The position numbers and the translations under genes are program-made. Under the pieces are notes generated by a model, which saw nothing but the letters and a program-made list of their open reading frames with translations, was not told the DNA's origin and ran no database searches. DNA of 64,000 bases, from the NCBI GenBank assembly GCA_037447605.1, contig CM074807.1, positions 882,621 to 946,620 on the forward strand, in the 5' to 3' direction. Positions 24,138-37,382 of this stretch are shown piece by piece; within the stretch, counting starts at the first letter, position 1; every line of letters starts with the position of its first letter. Source of the stretch: Zygnema circumcarinatum (Eukaryota > Streptophyta > Zygnematophyceae > Zygnematales > Zygnemataceae).

Positions 24138-27100
24138 TCAAAAGCCGTCTCCGCTTCCAGCTCCACCTCTACCTCTTAAGCGGACTCCACTCCTTGGAAG
24201 CAGTTTTTCCTCTATTTCTTCCCTTTCCCCCTCCTTCGTTTCTCGTGAACCTCTCTCGTCTCCATCGGTTTTCTCTCCACTCCTCGCATCCAGCCACTCA
24301 CTCCCCAAAGAATCCTCCCTGCTAGTGCTCATCTCCTCTACCTCCAACTGATCATTGTTTTCCTCATCCGTTTGACCACCCATTGCACCCCATTCTTCTT
24401 CTACCACTTCCGACCCACCATTCCCATTCTGCATGGCTGCCAGTCGTTCTATAACTTTCTGAAGATCTGCTTTCCTTTGTTCTTCTTTGCCCCCAGGTTT
24501 TCCATAGGCTTCAGGAACAAGCAGCCTAGTTCCATTTGCACTACCTACTTGATCCCTTGCTTTATTCCTCTCTCCTCCTTCGCTTCTTTCCTTCTTCTTC
24601 ACTGCTGAATCTCCTCCACCACCCCCACCGTTCCTTCTCTCCTGCTTCTCCGCATACTCCCCTCCCACCTTCACATCCCCACTTCCCCCCTCCGCCACAC
24701 ACATACACTCCTCACACCGCGGATGACGATAAATGGAACGAGTAAAAGGCCGTTTTAACTCCTTAAATCCCACTTCTGCTACTTCCCGAATCCTATCTCT
24801 AACTTCATGCCATTCCAAGTTTGAACTGTATGAAAAGATTTGGGCCAAACGGCGATGATTGGGTCTAAAAGAAGGGGCATGACCCCCTCCCCAGTAAATC
24901 CTATGCCCTGTCACGAGTCCCCCCATTTGACTGCCGGAATCTGACATTGCGAAAACATCGGCAGCCGCACACACCATGTAGTCAAGAGCTGCGAGCTGTT
25001 CCCCCCCATTCACAAGATTCAGTTCCCACAATTCTCCTCATGAAACGAAGGGATTCGCACCAAAGAATAGAAAACTTCATTAAGAAGACGAAAGAGTAAA
25101 CGAGGAGATAGATCTCTTGAGTGAAGGATGACTCACATACACGCTTACATACCTTAGCATTTGAGTGCAGAAATGGCCGCAACTCGCTTTCAGAGAGAAG
25201 ATTCTCCTTTGTGACAATGTTTGGATACAGACTCCTCATCACAGTCATGTGACTGAGCCCTCCGTACATTGCTCCTCCGGCCATAAAGATGCGAGTTCTG
25301 CGGTCAAACCCTAATGCTGCAGCAATAAGCACCATCTCTTCAGGGGTGAAGGGACACAATCCCCTTTCTCGGAAAGCATCGGGAGGGGGCAACCTGCGTA
25401 GTGAAGGAAGCAAAGGAAGGAGTGAGAGGAAGAAGAGAAAAAAGCATTAAAGTTGACATTGCTGGAACAGCATATTTGAGACAACCTTGACTTGTTTCCT
25501 TTTGGCATTCTCATTGTTGGCTTTGAAAGGACACAGATTGACGTTTTACTCACTTGCCGGATTGTTCACGCTTGAAAAGAGTCGGAAAGTGCTTTTCACG
25601 GTAGGCCTGCAATTCCTCTCGCTCCTTCTGTCCCCCTCCAAACGAACAAAGAGAGTATGCCACCACATCTATCTCATAACGCATGTGAAGGGCCACATAC
25701 TTTACATAGTCCTTTCCCAAATTCCTCATCGACCCATCTGCTATCTCTCCTTCTCCAAACTCCGCATTTCCTTCAACGACTTGGTCCCCATCTGCCTTCT
25801 TCAAAACCAGCGATTCGTTCCTTCCCACCTCTCGCAGCTCATCACTTCCATTCCCTCTCCCTGCCTTCAACCTCGCGAATATCCAATCTTTCCTTTTGGA
25901 AAACAACAGTCCCCTTTCATTTGCTTCAGCCAAATTACTTCTGCCATTCATAGCGGACTTCTCCACTGTGGAAAGCAGACCCAATTTATCCCTCTTGCTG
26001 ATGCTCTTCTGCATCCTTCCTTCTGCAGAGACATTCGTTTGGAGCTGACTTCGTTTCTCAACAGGCTTCCAATGGTCTGAGTCTCCCCAAAAAGTTGAAT
26101 CTCCCCTCATTCTCTCCACCATGAGAGCGGCAGTGGCTGTGAGAGAGGCCTTGAAGCGGAGGGCATGGAAGTTGCACCTGCACCGAAGTCTCTGCAAAGG
26201 CAGGGACAGGACGATGGCTAAAGTCAATCAATCACATCCTGGAAGAGAGGAGAGAAGGAGTGCAAGAAGCTCAGCTATATGTAACATCAAGCTATCCTGA
26301 AAGCTGGCAAGTTTGGCAAATTTACGCCTCTCTACAAAAGTCAACTAGTAATGTAAGTTTAACAAGTATGAGGCCGAACCTTTTTCCTTCCCATGCAAAT
26401 CCCCTACCCTACTTTCGGATTTTCCCTATCCCAAGCATTAGCGGAAACAACCAAAGCCCTTCAGAGGAAGGAACAACCGCTAAGTTTGAAGTAGAGACAT
26501 GAAGCATACAACAATGCTTTGGAGAAAGATGTTGGCTGTGATGATGTGGGGCTTACTTGCAAGTGGAAGGGCACCGGATCTGAAGCGAGCCGGTTCACAA
26601 AGCCATAGAAATGGAGCACTCGGTTTTTGCGGAGAAGAGCACGCACGTTCAAGAAGGCCGGGAGGAGGGCTTCCTTTGGGAAATCTGCATCGGTGATCTG
26701 CTCCAAATCAAGCAATTCAAGCACAAAGTCATGGGTTGACCCCTCATGATTTGTCCTTCCAAAAGGTCTGAAAGCCAACTTCAAGTGGTGAAGAGTAAAT
26801 GCTCTGCTTTACAGCATGAACAGGAGGATGTATAGTAATGGGGTATTATAGGGTGTAGTTATATTGTGCAATAATCTATGTTTGCCACAAAAATTTGTAC
26901 TCTCTTCTCAAATCTAAGAACTTAACGATCTTCAATACAACTTCCCTTACGAATCTTTTTGGCTCTGAAATGAGGAAAATTTGGTAATACTCCGACACTT
27001 ACAACGCTTCCAATGGCTTCGAGATGAAGTGATCTGAGGTCCTCGGGCAGCTCGGGAACAATGCGAACATCGTCCTTCAAAGTCTCCACAAAGTGGTGAA

Positions 27101-30061
27101 GTTCATAAATATCGTCAAACTGGCTGCATCCTCCCCCTCAATTATCAATTAGAAAAAAAAAAGTTGATGTTAAATGATGATGATGATGATGTAAATGTTG
27201 ATTACAACAGGGCCCATAAGGCCCACCTCGAAATAACTCGAGTGATGTAGCAAAACTAGCTTATAGCATCACCATCATAAAACTTATAAATCAAAAAAAA
27301 CTGATGCTTCTGATTCAACTCTGAAAGTTTCTTATAGCTTTAGGCTTGCACCTTTCGTCATACGAAGGTCCGCCGTGCAGCAAGTATGGCACCACAAGAG
27401 TTGCATTCAGCAGACGGGTGATGGCAACTGCATTACACACCTGCAAGCTACTCGCAATCGCTCCCCCTCCTTTCTGGTCAGACATAAGCATTCCAGAGTT
27501 TGAGGTGCCCAAACAGCTACAACTACATTTCAACGAAACAATGAGTGAAAAAATCAATCCCCAAGTGCCCGTTTTCCACGTGTGAACCTTCTGTTCAAGG
27601 TCTCAAAGTGACAAAGAAGGTGTAAAGGACAACCGCGGTGCGCTGCTGGTTGATCCCTCCACTCGCACTCAACACAATGTAACCTTCCGTATCGTTCTCT
27701 CCGGGAGGCACTGCCAAACAGCATCATAGTTTAGATAGATTGTCACCACTTCATGGTGGAAGGGATGGGGGAGATAACGACTAAAGTAACCAAAGATGCA
27801 CCCCAAAAGGAAAAGATGGCCACTTTCAGACCTCCTGATAAGTTTGGGTCACAAGGACAGAACTTCACGGTTTTTGAGGTTCTTAGGGTTTTTAGGAATG
27901 CAATGGATGTACGATATACGAAGAGGGCCAAGAAAAGCTCACCATAATGATCAAGAGGCCGCTGGTGGGCACACGGTCTCCATAACTGCGCTTCTCGAAA
28001 TGGTTCTTCCCACAAGCCTTCAGGTTCAAGTTCGATTTGGGTCTGTTGAGAATCAAAAAACTAAATTTATGAGCCCTCAAGATTCGGAATGTGAATGGGC
28101 CAAAGCATTAATCAAATCGAGAAAAGTTGAATCCATATCTAAGTAATGACGGAAAGGTTGCTTCACGTTAATAGCTGGCCTAACTTTAAGCCACGGATGA
28201 TTCAGCGCTCAAATTCTCCTACACCCACTGAACAGCTAGTCGAAAGCTTAAATAAAAAACCCCTTCTGGTAGAGAGAACTTGTGGCGGGTGGAAGTTTAT
28301 GCATACATTTGGACCTGCATGGACCTCACCTCTGCTAGAGAGTGAGCTGCTAACGCAAGCAAGCGCTCATACATTGGCGCCACAACTTCTGGATGGTTCT
28401 CCTCCAATGACAAGAATAATTCATCCTGTTCCAAGAACCCAATCAGCTCAATATAGTTTGATATGAGCTCTTCTTATCAGATACTTAGTACACCTTCTTT
28501 TACCGGCCTTATGAATGCCTCGACATTATGTCAAAAAAGCGTTTTTTCGATCCCGACGACTTGTGGCAGCCATCTAAAGTGAATTAATATAGCTAAATAA
28601 TAAGCAATATCTGGCTAGTGTCGAGCAAGCTCGCCAACTGGCCATAAGCTGCATAGGTTTTTGAGGTACCTGCACACGGTTATTCTCTGTTGAAGGGTTT
28701 GCTAGTTGGAAGCCTTTCTCATTGTGCTCCACGGCATTTGCCAATAGTAATGCGTTCTGCTCAAGCTTCACCATATAAGAGACGTCTGCCAAAAAAAGTG
28801 CGACGATAAAAAGGGAAAAAATAGCGAAAAAGGAAGAGCCAGCAAGAGAGCAGCATCTGGCTCTCCTTCTGATACTTCTAAATGCTGAACCCTTGGGAGA
28901 GGTCGAGGTTGCTCTAGAAGGTGGCAAAGGCGACTTGTTCGTAGAACTTGGTGTTACATTATGCGAATAGGTCCTTACAATTGCCAGATTATCGTCTCCA
29001 ACAGTACTATGCGGCTCTGAACCAAACTCCTGAAGGTCCGAATACGACCGTGAAAACCTGCGACTAAACGAATTTGCCGTGTAATAGAGGGAGCGTTCGA
29101 GATCGAAATCTTTTACGACAGCTCCGTCTAAGTCCATAGACGAAGTCGCAGATGCGATTCTCGTCAAAGGAGAGGTTTCTAAAGACTCTCGGCTTTGCGT
29201 TCGGACTAAAGGTAGCCTGGAAGGCGACCGCTCTTCAAAGGAAACACCGCCTGCTAAATTGAAACCCACATTCTGCCGAGGATTAAAGTTCTGCTGCAGC
29301 TGCATGGATAGTGGGGATGCCATTCCTTCTGGCTCAGAAATTCCGTCTCCTGCTGTGAAAAAAAGAGGCCTCTCTGCAGGTTCAGGAGATGTTCTGGAAG
29401 CACAAAAAGGCGCTTCAGGCAAAAAAAACTCTGCAGCTGGAGGATAAGATGATGGATCCGAAGTGAAACTCGTCGACAAACTAGATTCTACAGGCGGCAG
29501 GGCGGAAAAGGAGCTGCTTTGCGGCAGCGAAAAGCTTCGTTTTGCGACCCAAAGGTTTTCAGAATGTTCGGCGGAAGCGCTTGCAAGAGCAGATTCTTGG
29601 TTGTTTCCTGCAAGTCCTGCCTGTTGAAAAGTAGCAGGAGAAGGAGGCTTCCGGGGGCAGGGCCTCGGGGGAACTCCCCTGGTATCAGCAGAGGAAACCC
29701 TCGAAATGGGAACGCCATTACGACGAGGAATCGACGACGTGTGGGTAGCTGAAGAAGAATTATCAAGGGGAGGAAATTGATGAACTTGCAAGTTTTTTGA
29801 AGGATTTGAAGGTTTTGGTGGGCTAGCGGCTTCACAGGAGGAGCGTCTTTTTGGGAAGCGCCGCGTCTTGTGTTCGTCAGCAGCGTCTGAAGGGTTGGCT
29901 TTTGCAGGCGAGTCCGATTCTGAGCGTCTGCGAGAGCCCGGGCCGGAGCTTGCAGCAGGGATGGCTATGGCGGCCGTTTCTGCTTCTTGAGAGGGCTCCT
30001 GCGCTTCATCCTCCGAGCGGCTCGCACGGGAAACGACATGCGGCTTCTTTGTGGAGCTCAT
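24138..30061 (-). CDS. GDP-fucose protein O-fucosyltransferase family, type II membrane protein with long extensions
   Basis: Ten exons join in phase to 1250 residues: 28670-30061, 28330-28425, 27943-28042, 27634-27710, 27352-27440, 27003-27123, 26557-26697, 25554-26191, 25153-25393 and 24138-24995. The catalytic domain starts with LWRPCAHQRP and GYIVLSASGGINQQR, then VCNAVAITRLLNATLVVP, the nucleotide-binding block LRCRCNFHALRF, then KYVALHMRYEIDVVAYS, CPFTPEEM and AALDYMVCAAADVF, in the order usual for plant members. A single transmembrane segment lies near residues 400-428 (SSFFAIFSLFIVALFLADV), so the domain should face the Golgi lumen. About 400 serine/arginine/proline-rich residues precede it, far longer than the usual short cytosolic tail. 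An insertion of about 130 charged residues sits between the HALRF and YVALHMRYE blocks, and about 250 charged residues follow the domain. The acceptor substrate is unknown. The start codon at 30061 was chosen as the first ATG after the CT-rich leader. Confidence 0.88.
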
Positions 30062-30859
30062 TAGCTGACTGCAGAGTAGGAGAGGGAGAGGGAGAGGGAG
30101 AGGAAAAAGGGAGAGGGAAGGGAGAGGGACAGAGAGAGGGAAGGGAGAGGAGAAAGGGAGAGGGGAGGGAGAGGGAGAGGGGGAGGGAGAGGGAGAGGGC
30201 GAGGGAGAGGTAGAGGTAGAGGTAGAGGTAGAGGGAAAAAGAGAGGGAGAGGAAAGTGGAGAGGGAGGATCTGCAGTCCAGAACAACAGCTGTACACTTG
30301 CACTGGGCAGAAAATTAGGGTTAGGCTTTCTCTGTACGAGGAAGGGGCTGTTCAGTTCCGTCACTGGCCGATATATCGTGGTTCTTGTTTCCGGGAGTAC
30401 ACGTGGCCGCTTTTGATTCGCCTTCGCCAATGCAATACTTTGACTGGTCTTGACTTCCCTTGACTGCTGTTGACGGGCCTTTAACTTATCTCGACTTTTG
30501 CTGACCATGCTGACGTCACTGGGAGACCAGGGAAGTTCTATGTCCGACTCAGTTCGCCGCTCAACTAGATATCTCAGATTTCTTACATGGAAGGGCGTCT
30601 TATCCACCTGCTCCGTTCCCACATGTGAACGCTCTCCCATTTGTGCCACGTGGCGCGCACCCAAGCGTCGAGGAGCCCACAATTCCCGGGGCTCCTCTCG
30701 ATTTTCCGCCGTTCTGAGCCTCTCGCTGCGCTCCACCCTTCCTCCCTCCCTCCCTCTCTCCCAACTCCCTCGCTTTCCCACGATCTCTCTCCCTCTGCCC
30801 CCCCTCTTTCTCTCGCACTCACTCTCTCTCTCTCTCGTCACCTCCCGCACTACTGCGCC
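30062..30859. promoter_or_regulatory. Divergent promoter region, O-fucosyltransferase / aldolase
   Basis: The 798 bases separate two opposed start codons. (GGGAGA)n at about 30076-30260 forms a CT-rich leader for the minus-strand gene. A CT-rich leader at about 30728-30836 runs up to the aldolase ATG. A telo-box-like TTAGGGTTAG lies at 30315-30324. Confidence 0.6.
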
Positions 30860-33800
30860 ATGGCAAGCCTTACCCTCACCAAGGCCATGGCCTCCGGTGA
30901 GTACATCCCTGGACGCTTTCCTTCTTCAAGGAGAGGCTCGTCCGCGCCCCCCTCATCGCCTTCCCTTTCTATCTTTTCTTCCCCTTCCACACTATCCCTC
31001 TCCCTCTCCCTCTCCCTTCCCTCTCCCACTCCCTCTCCTTCTCCCTCTCTCTATCTCTCTCTCCCTCTCTCTCTCTCTCCCTCTCCCTCTCCCTCTCCCT
31101 CTCCCTCTCCCTCTCCCTCTCCCTCTCCCTCTTCCTCTCCCTCTCCCTCTCCCTCTCCCTCTCCCTCGCCTTGTTCATAGATCCTATTGGCTGCCCACTC
31201 CACACCGTCCCAACCACTTCTGCCTGCATACAAACCTCACATTTGCACCATCCTCAAGCTTACACCCTTTCTATGTCCGAGTTTGTGTTTGCAGTTCCGT
31301 TGAAGTCCTCTTTCCTTGCGTCCCGCCCCTCCGCCGTCACGGAGACCGTTTCAGTGAAGCGTTCCGTGATGGTCCCAGTTGTGATGACCTCAGAGTTTGA
31401 GAAGACCAACCCCTATGCGGAGGAGCTCAAGCGCACTGCCGCCTACATCGCTGCGCCCGGAAAGGGTATTTTGGCTTCAGATGAGAGCAATGCTACGACC
31501 GGGAAAAGGTATCCCATTCAACTCTCTGCCTGGTTTAACCAATTTCAATAAGATTTACTATTTGATTCCAATTTAATTGGCTTAAAACTCCGATTAATTG
31601 TCTCTAGTGTTCGCTGGAAGGTAGGGTGTACATTGTGTTGATCTTTTGGAATATGTGCAGATGCGATGTTGGCTGTGAGTTTCGATGTGATGTAAACTTG
31701 AGCAAATGTGATGTTGGCGTGTCCCAGAGGGGTGATGTCGGCCGTGGCGGTGATGCAGGCTGGCCACTGTGGGGATAGAGAACACAGAGGACAACCGCCG
31801 CGCGTGGAGGGAGTTGCTCTACACGGCTCCGGGACTCGGCCAGGTTGGAATCCTTCAAAGCCTGCAAATGCGCTCACACGCCCTTTCCACTTTTTGAGCC
31901 CTCCCTCCCTCCCTTGCTCTCTCCCTCCCTCTCCTCTCGCTCACTTTCTCTCGCCTCTTCTCTCTCACTCTCCTCCCCTCCCCTCCCCTCTTACTCCCTC
32001 CCCTCCCTCCCCGCTTACTCTCTCCCCTCCCACCCTGCCTCCCTCCTCCCATCCCCTCCACTCCCCTCCCTCCCCTTCTTCCCCTCCTTCCCCTTTTACT
32101 CCCTCCCTCTCTCCCCTCTCTCCCCTCCCTCCCCTCTTACTTCCTCCCCTCCCTCCCCTCCTTCCCCTCTTACTCCCTTCCCTCCCTCCCCTCCTACTCC
32201 CTCCCCTTTCTCCCTTCTTACTTCCCTCGCCTCCCTTCCCTCCTTCACCACTTACTCCCTTCCCTCCCTCTCTCCCCTCCCTCCCCTCTTACTCCCTCCC
32301 CTCCCTCCCCTCTTACTCCCTCCCCTCCCTCCCTTCTTACTCCCTCGCCTCCCTCCCTTCTTACTCCCTCGCCTCCCTCCCCTCCTTCCCCACTTACTCC
32401 CTTCCCTCCCTCTTTCCCCTCCCTCCCCTCCTACTCCCTCCCCTTTCTCCCTTCTTACTCCCTCGCGCCCCCCCCCTGCTTCCCACTTACTCTCTTCCCT
32501 CCCTCTTTCCCCTCCCTCCCCTCTTACTCCCTCCCCTCCCTCCCTTCTTACTTCCTCCCCTACCTCCCCTCCCCCACTTACTCTTTTCCCTCCCTCTTTC
32601 CCCTCCCTCCCCTCCTACTTCCTCCCCTCCCTCCCTTCTTAATCCCTCCCCTCCCCTCCCCTCCCTCTCTCCCCTCCCTCCCCTCTTACTCCCTCCCTCT
32701 CCTCCCTCCCCTCCCTCCCCTCCCTCCCTCCCTCCCCTCCCCTCCCCTCCCCGCAGTACATCAGCGGGTGCATCATGTTCGACGAGACCCTGTTCCAGTC
32801 CACCCGCGGCGGCGTGCCCTTCGTGGACGCTCTCCGGCAGCAGGGCGTGGTCCCCGGCATCAAGGTCGACACGGGCCTGCAGCCCATCGACGGGACCGAC
32901 GGGGAGACCGCCACGCAGGGCCTCGACGGCCTCGCGGACCGCTGCAAGAGGTGGGGGGGGGAAGGGGGACAACCACTTCTTGTTTTTGCTTAATTTTCCG
33001 TTTTTTTAAGAGTGGGTGTGTGTAGTTCTGACCATGGAGGGTCACAGGGAAGCAGGCGACGAGTTGGACATTGTGGGTTTTTTTAATTTTTTATGTTTTG
33101 TGAGGTTTAGGTTGGGTGAGGGAGCTTCGCTGAGGTTTTGGCTGGTGGGGTGCAGGTATTACCAGCAAGGAGCGCGATTCGCCAAGTGGAGGGCAGTGAT
33201 CAAGGTGGACTCCGCGCTGCATCCCTCCACCACGGCTGTGTACGAGAACGTGCACGGACTCGCCCGCTATGCGCAGATTTGCCAGGTTCGTTTCTTTTCC
33301 AGCCCTTGTAAGTTGCCTCGTTCTTTTGCTTGAAAGAATGGAAGGGGTTCGAGCAAGATGCATGCATTTGGCTTCTGCGGAACTGAGGTTGAGGGAGAGT
33401 GTGCAGGCAAACGGACTTGTGCCAATTGTGGAGCCGGAGGTGACTTTGGGAGAAGGGGACTACAGGTGTCTGCTCAGAAACCCTCTCCCTCCCTCACCCC
33501 CCTCCCCCTTCTTCTCTTCTCCCTCCCACCTCCCCCTTCTTCTCTTCTCCCTCCCACGTCCCCCTTTCCCCTCCCTCTCCCCATCTCTCACACACATAAA
33601 CACAGAGACAGGCACGCACTCTACACATGCGTACTTGCAATGCAGTATCCCTGATCTGCTCAAGCACGAGTCAGTGGAAAAAGATGGTTAGAATAAGCTG
33701 TTTGCTGCCACGTACACAGTAGTCCGGTTAGAGCAGCAAACAATATTTACCCTTCAGTCCATTCATGGGCTGCCTTAATGTCTTTGGCCCTTTACTCGTG

Positions 33801-36111
33801 AAGCTTTCCTAATCAAATCAAAGCCTTGGTGTGTATCAGCATTGAGAGGACTGCCTACGTCTCCGAGCGAGTTAACTCGCACGTGTTCCGACTGCTCAAC
33901 GAATACAAGTAAGATCTCTCTCTCTCTCTCCCCCTCCCTCTCTCTCTCTCCCTCTCTCCCTCTATTAGCTCGTCTATTCAACTCCGCACTCTCCTTTCGC
34001 TCTCTGCCCTTCCATCGCCCTTTTCTTCCCCACTCGCACTTCTCTTTGCTTCAGCTGTCCTTCTCCTATGCTCACGCTCGTGGGTTCTTCACTAAATCTT
34101 TTGATCTCCCAACGTTCTTTTTCCAGCTTCTCATTTTTCTCGCGCAGCTAGGTCATCGAAGAAAACAAGTTCACAAATTTTCCTCGCACTGGAATGCTGT
34201 TGATGATGAATAAACTGAAAGCAATTTGAGTCAAATTTACCCTAAAGTTCGGAAGCCTGTTCTAACAGAAAAGTGCTGATTTGGGTGGAACTTTCTGCCT
34301 AACAGCGTCATCTTGGAAGGCATTCTGCTGAAGCCCAACATGATTCTGCCCGGTAAGAGGAATTTTGCGACTTCAACAATCTATAACAAATTTCAGTGCT
34401 CAACGAACCCAAATTGCCAAAATGTGGTCATTCTTTGAACACAAAAAGAATGAAGCAAAGAAGCATTTATGAAAAAGAAGCTATTTATGGCTGAACCTAA
34501 CCCTGAACCCTCCTCTCCAAGCTCAGGTTTGGATGCCCCCACTCCCTCCCCCGAGGAGGTGGCCAAGTACACTGTACGGACCATGCGCCGTTCAGTTCCA
34601 CCGGCCGTTCCAGGTAACGGAGCAGCGGATCCTATGCGGAGTGGGTTTGACCTGAGCAGCATAAAACACTCGACGGCGATTTCTCACTGTCATATTTTTG
34701 AAATTGCGAAAGAAAATCTTGTGTACCCCAAAAGCCCAAGTTCACAGCGCCTTGCAATAACCTCAAATCCCTGAAACTCAGATAACCTAAAACTTATCAC
34801 TCTCTCGCCCTCCCTTCTCCCTTTTGCCCCTCTCTCCCTCCCTCTCTCTGAAACTTATCGTGCGGCTAAGAGGGAACAGGCTGCTCGTTATTGAACCAAT
34901 CCTTCCTTTGCCCTCTCTCCATCCCTCTCGCTGAAACTAATCGTGCAGCTGAGAGGGAACAAGCTACTCTTTACTGAACCAAACTATTTTTTTTCCTTTT
35001 CTCGGCCTCTGATTGGCGCAGGCATCCACTTCCTGTCAGGAGGAATGAGCGAGGAGGAGGCCACTCTCAACCTTAATGCCCTGCAGGTGCTAAAATTGGC
35101 TCATCGTCTCACCTCCATCCTGTTCAAACCTCTTCTAAATCTTTAGTTTTTCTTCTTTTTTTAATCTTGAAGCTTTCCTATATGGTTTGCTCGCTGTGCT
35201 CCTTGTGACGCTTTATTGAAAAAGCACCCTCCCTTTCCCTTTTATGTGTGCAGGAGTTCGGCCCTTCCCCATGGTCCCTCACCTTCTCCTACGGGAGGGC
35301 GCTGCAGTCAAGCACTCTCAAAACGTGGGCCGGAAAGGTCAGTTTCTCACCTCATACAACAATTAAGGAAAGGATAAGATAAGGAATAAGCATTGGGATG
35401 TTTCTGGATTGTTAACGCTTTTCTGCAGGCATTGGGTTCGTTCAAAATTGGTGGTTGGAAAAAAGAGAAGGGGGGGGAAGGGGGGGAGGGGTCTTAGAAT
35501 TTTAGGGTTTTTTGTAGGGTTTTATATCGCTGTATATCCAAGACGTTGGCATGCAATTGACAAATTGAAGTGAAGAATGCTTCAAGTAAAATAAAAAGAG
35601 AAATAGGAAGATTGAGAATCTCTCATCGCCTTTCTTTTGGGGTTGTGTTTTTGGTGACAGGAAGAGAACTGGGCAGCTGCGCAGGAGAGACTGGTGGCTC
35701 TCGCGAAGGCCAACTCGGAGGCACAGGTTAGACTAAAAAAAAAAGACTCTCAAATCTGCATCTGAACAAAAAAAAAGGGAAAGAAACACCTCCCTGCAGT
35801 CTGCAAGATCGAGAATTAACGGCTCAAAAACTGCAACCGCACCCAAAGATAAACCCATCCTGCCTGCCGGGAGTGCGCCGGCACCTTGTAATGAAAGAAA
35901 AGAAAAAGGAGAAGATAAAGGAAAGAAAAGAAAAGGACCAAGCATGATGTGCTTCATTTGTAAGGATAGAATTTCTCAATGTGTGGGACCAGTTTTGTTT
36001 AATTTTTCCGGATTTGTGGACCTGCAGCTCGGCAAGTACAAGGGGCCGCACCCCTCTCCGGGCGGAGGGCGGATCCTGCAGGCGCTGCGCCTGGGCGGGG
36101 CGGGGAAGTAG
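30860..36111 (+). CDS. FBA: Class I fructose-bisphosphate aldolase, plastid type
   Basis: This enzyme splits or forms fructose 1,6-bisphosphate in the Calvin cycle and glycolysis. Thirteen exons (30860-30896, 31295-31508, 31759-31843, 32757-32950, 33156-33285, 33407-33465, 33840-33908, 34306-34352, 34527-34613, 35022-35086, 35254-35337, 35661-35726, 36028-36111) join in frame to 406 residues. About 45 N-terminal residues, rich in serine, threonine and valine, look like a plastid transit peptide. Family blocks are intact: [43 protein letters not shown](V)PIVEPEV, the Schiff-base lysine in [26 protein letters not shown] and [12 protein letters not shown]. The C-terminus ends in LRLGGAGK instead of the usual tail with a terminal tyrosine. 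Intron 3 (31844-32756) is almost pure pyrimidine. All donors are GT. Confidence 0.93.
30960..31170 (+). repeat. (CTCCCT)n microsatellite in aldolase intron 1
   Basis: About 200 bases of CTCCCT hexamers with CTCTCT interruptions lie in the first intron of the aldolase gene, on its coding strand. Confidence 0.9.
31885..32755 (+). repeat. Pyrimidine minisatellite filling aldolase intron 3
   Basis: About 870 bases consist almost only of C and T, with scattered A. A unit of roughly 24 bases recurs many times, with the core CTTACTCCCTCCCC. The tract runs directly into the acceptor CCGCAG of exon 4. The opposite strand is rich in GGG and GGGG runs, so it could form G-quadruplex or triplex structures. 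Confidence 0.9.
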
Positions 36112-37382
36112 AGGCACAACGGCGGCCGGAACGGAGCACACCACATGGAACACTGTTGTATGATGATGGGTCATGGCGGCTATGCATGGAGAGAGAGGAG
36201 AGGGAAAGGGAGGGGAGTGAGAGAGGAAAGGGAGGGAGAGAGAAAGAGATAGAGAAGGAAGAAAGAATGGGAGGGTAGAGAGTATACTTATTTTGTGGTT
36301 GCAAGTTGGGGAGAGAGGGGAAGGTTCAGAGTGGATGAAGATTCTCTCGATGCCATTGTTGAAGTAGTAGAGATCTCCTCAAAGAGGAAGCAGGGCTTAC
36401 GGGCAGAAAAAGGAAAAAATGTGCAGAATATAGTTTGTCCTACCATTATGTTTCGAACAGCTTTAGGGCTTTAGTTGCCCTCTGTAGGAAGGTGTATGGC
36501 AAAAAAATGCTTTCGTAGTTGAGATTAGTATGGATGGGTTCATGTGCTGAACAACAGCTCCATATGTCCTAATTGGTCCCCCTGCTACATGGAACTGTTA
36601 GTCTGATGCTGTGGCTGATAAGCATCGCTAAGGAGACTTATTCGCCTTCTACTTCTACAAGCTTCTTTTGTGATGTAAGTGATGCATTGGGTTGCAGAGG
36701 ATTGCATTATGTTGCATTGGGCCATGGAACAATGTGCGCTTGTGTCGATTAGTAGAAGAAGAAGAGAGAGAAGAGAGAGTGGGAGAAGGAGAGGGAGAGG
36801 GAGAGGGAGAGGAGCGGGAGAAGGAGAGGGAGTATAGTTCAAGAAGGCGCGCACAGTTAGATTTCTATTTAGGAGTCGCTTTAGCTCATCTGGTGTAGTC
36901 AGAATCACGTGAAATTATGTCTACGGTCAGTATGGCTGATAAAAGTCTGTACGAGTTGCTACTCTTGAGGTGAATGTTGGTGTTATAGTTGTGAGTATTG
37001 ACTTTGTTGTTGTTGTTGTTTAAATGTTGGTGTTGATGTTAAGTGAAGTGTTGAAGCTAGCTTGTGCATCCAACCTGAGAAGACTCAAAAAAAATTGTGG
37101 AGTGAGTTTACCATGTCTTTGTTGTGAGTGGAAAGTGCTGCAATTCTATAGCAACATCTTTCATTCCCAGCCCTGTTCGTAGACTGCAAGGGGTGACAGC
37201 CCATTTCCTTAACAAACTAAAATATTTACATTCCGAGAGCCCCCTCAAACAAGAGGCAGTCCTCATTCTGCTCTCCGCCGTTACAAGCTAAACTATTATC
37301 CCTTTCCTCCTCCCGTTTCTAAAGCTTTGATCAAAAGATGCCAGATGGCATGGAAACGAGCCGTCTTGCCTGAATCTGACAG
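36112..37382. other. Convergent intergenic region, aldolase / FRA10AC1
   Basis: About 1.27 kb between two facing stop codons, so it should hold both 3' untranslated ends. It contains GA-rich patches (36185-36270, 36757-36835) and a short TTG repeat near 37003-37020. No conserved coding block was found. Confidence 0.6.

Noticed and set aside
31708-33009. Long plus-strand open frame of over 430 codons
   Set aside because: Most of it is the pyrimidine minisatellite of aldolase intron 3, which stays open only because it lacks stop words. The real exon in this stretch reads in another frame.
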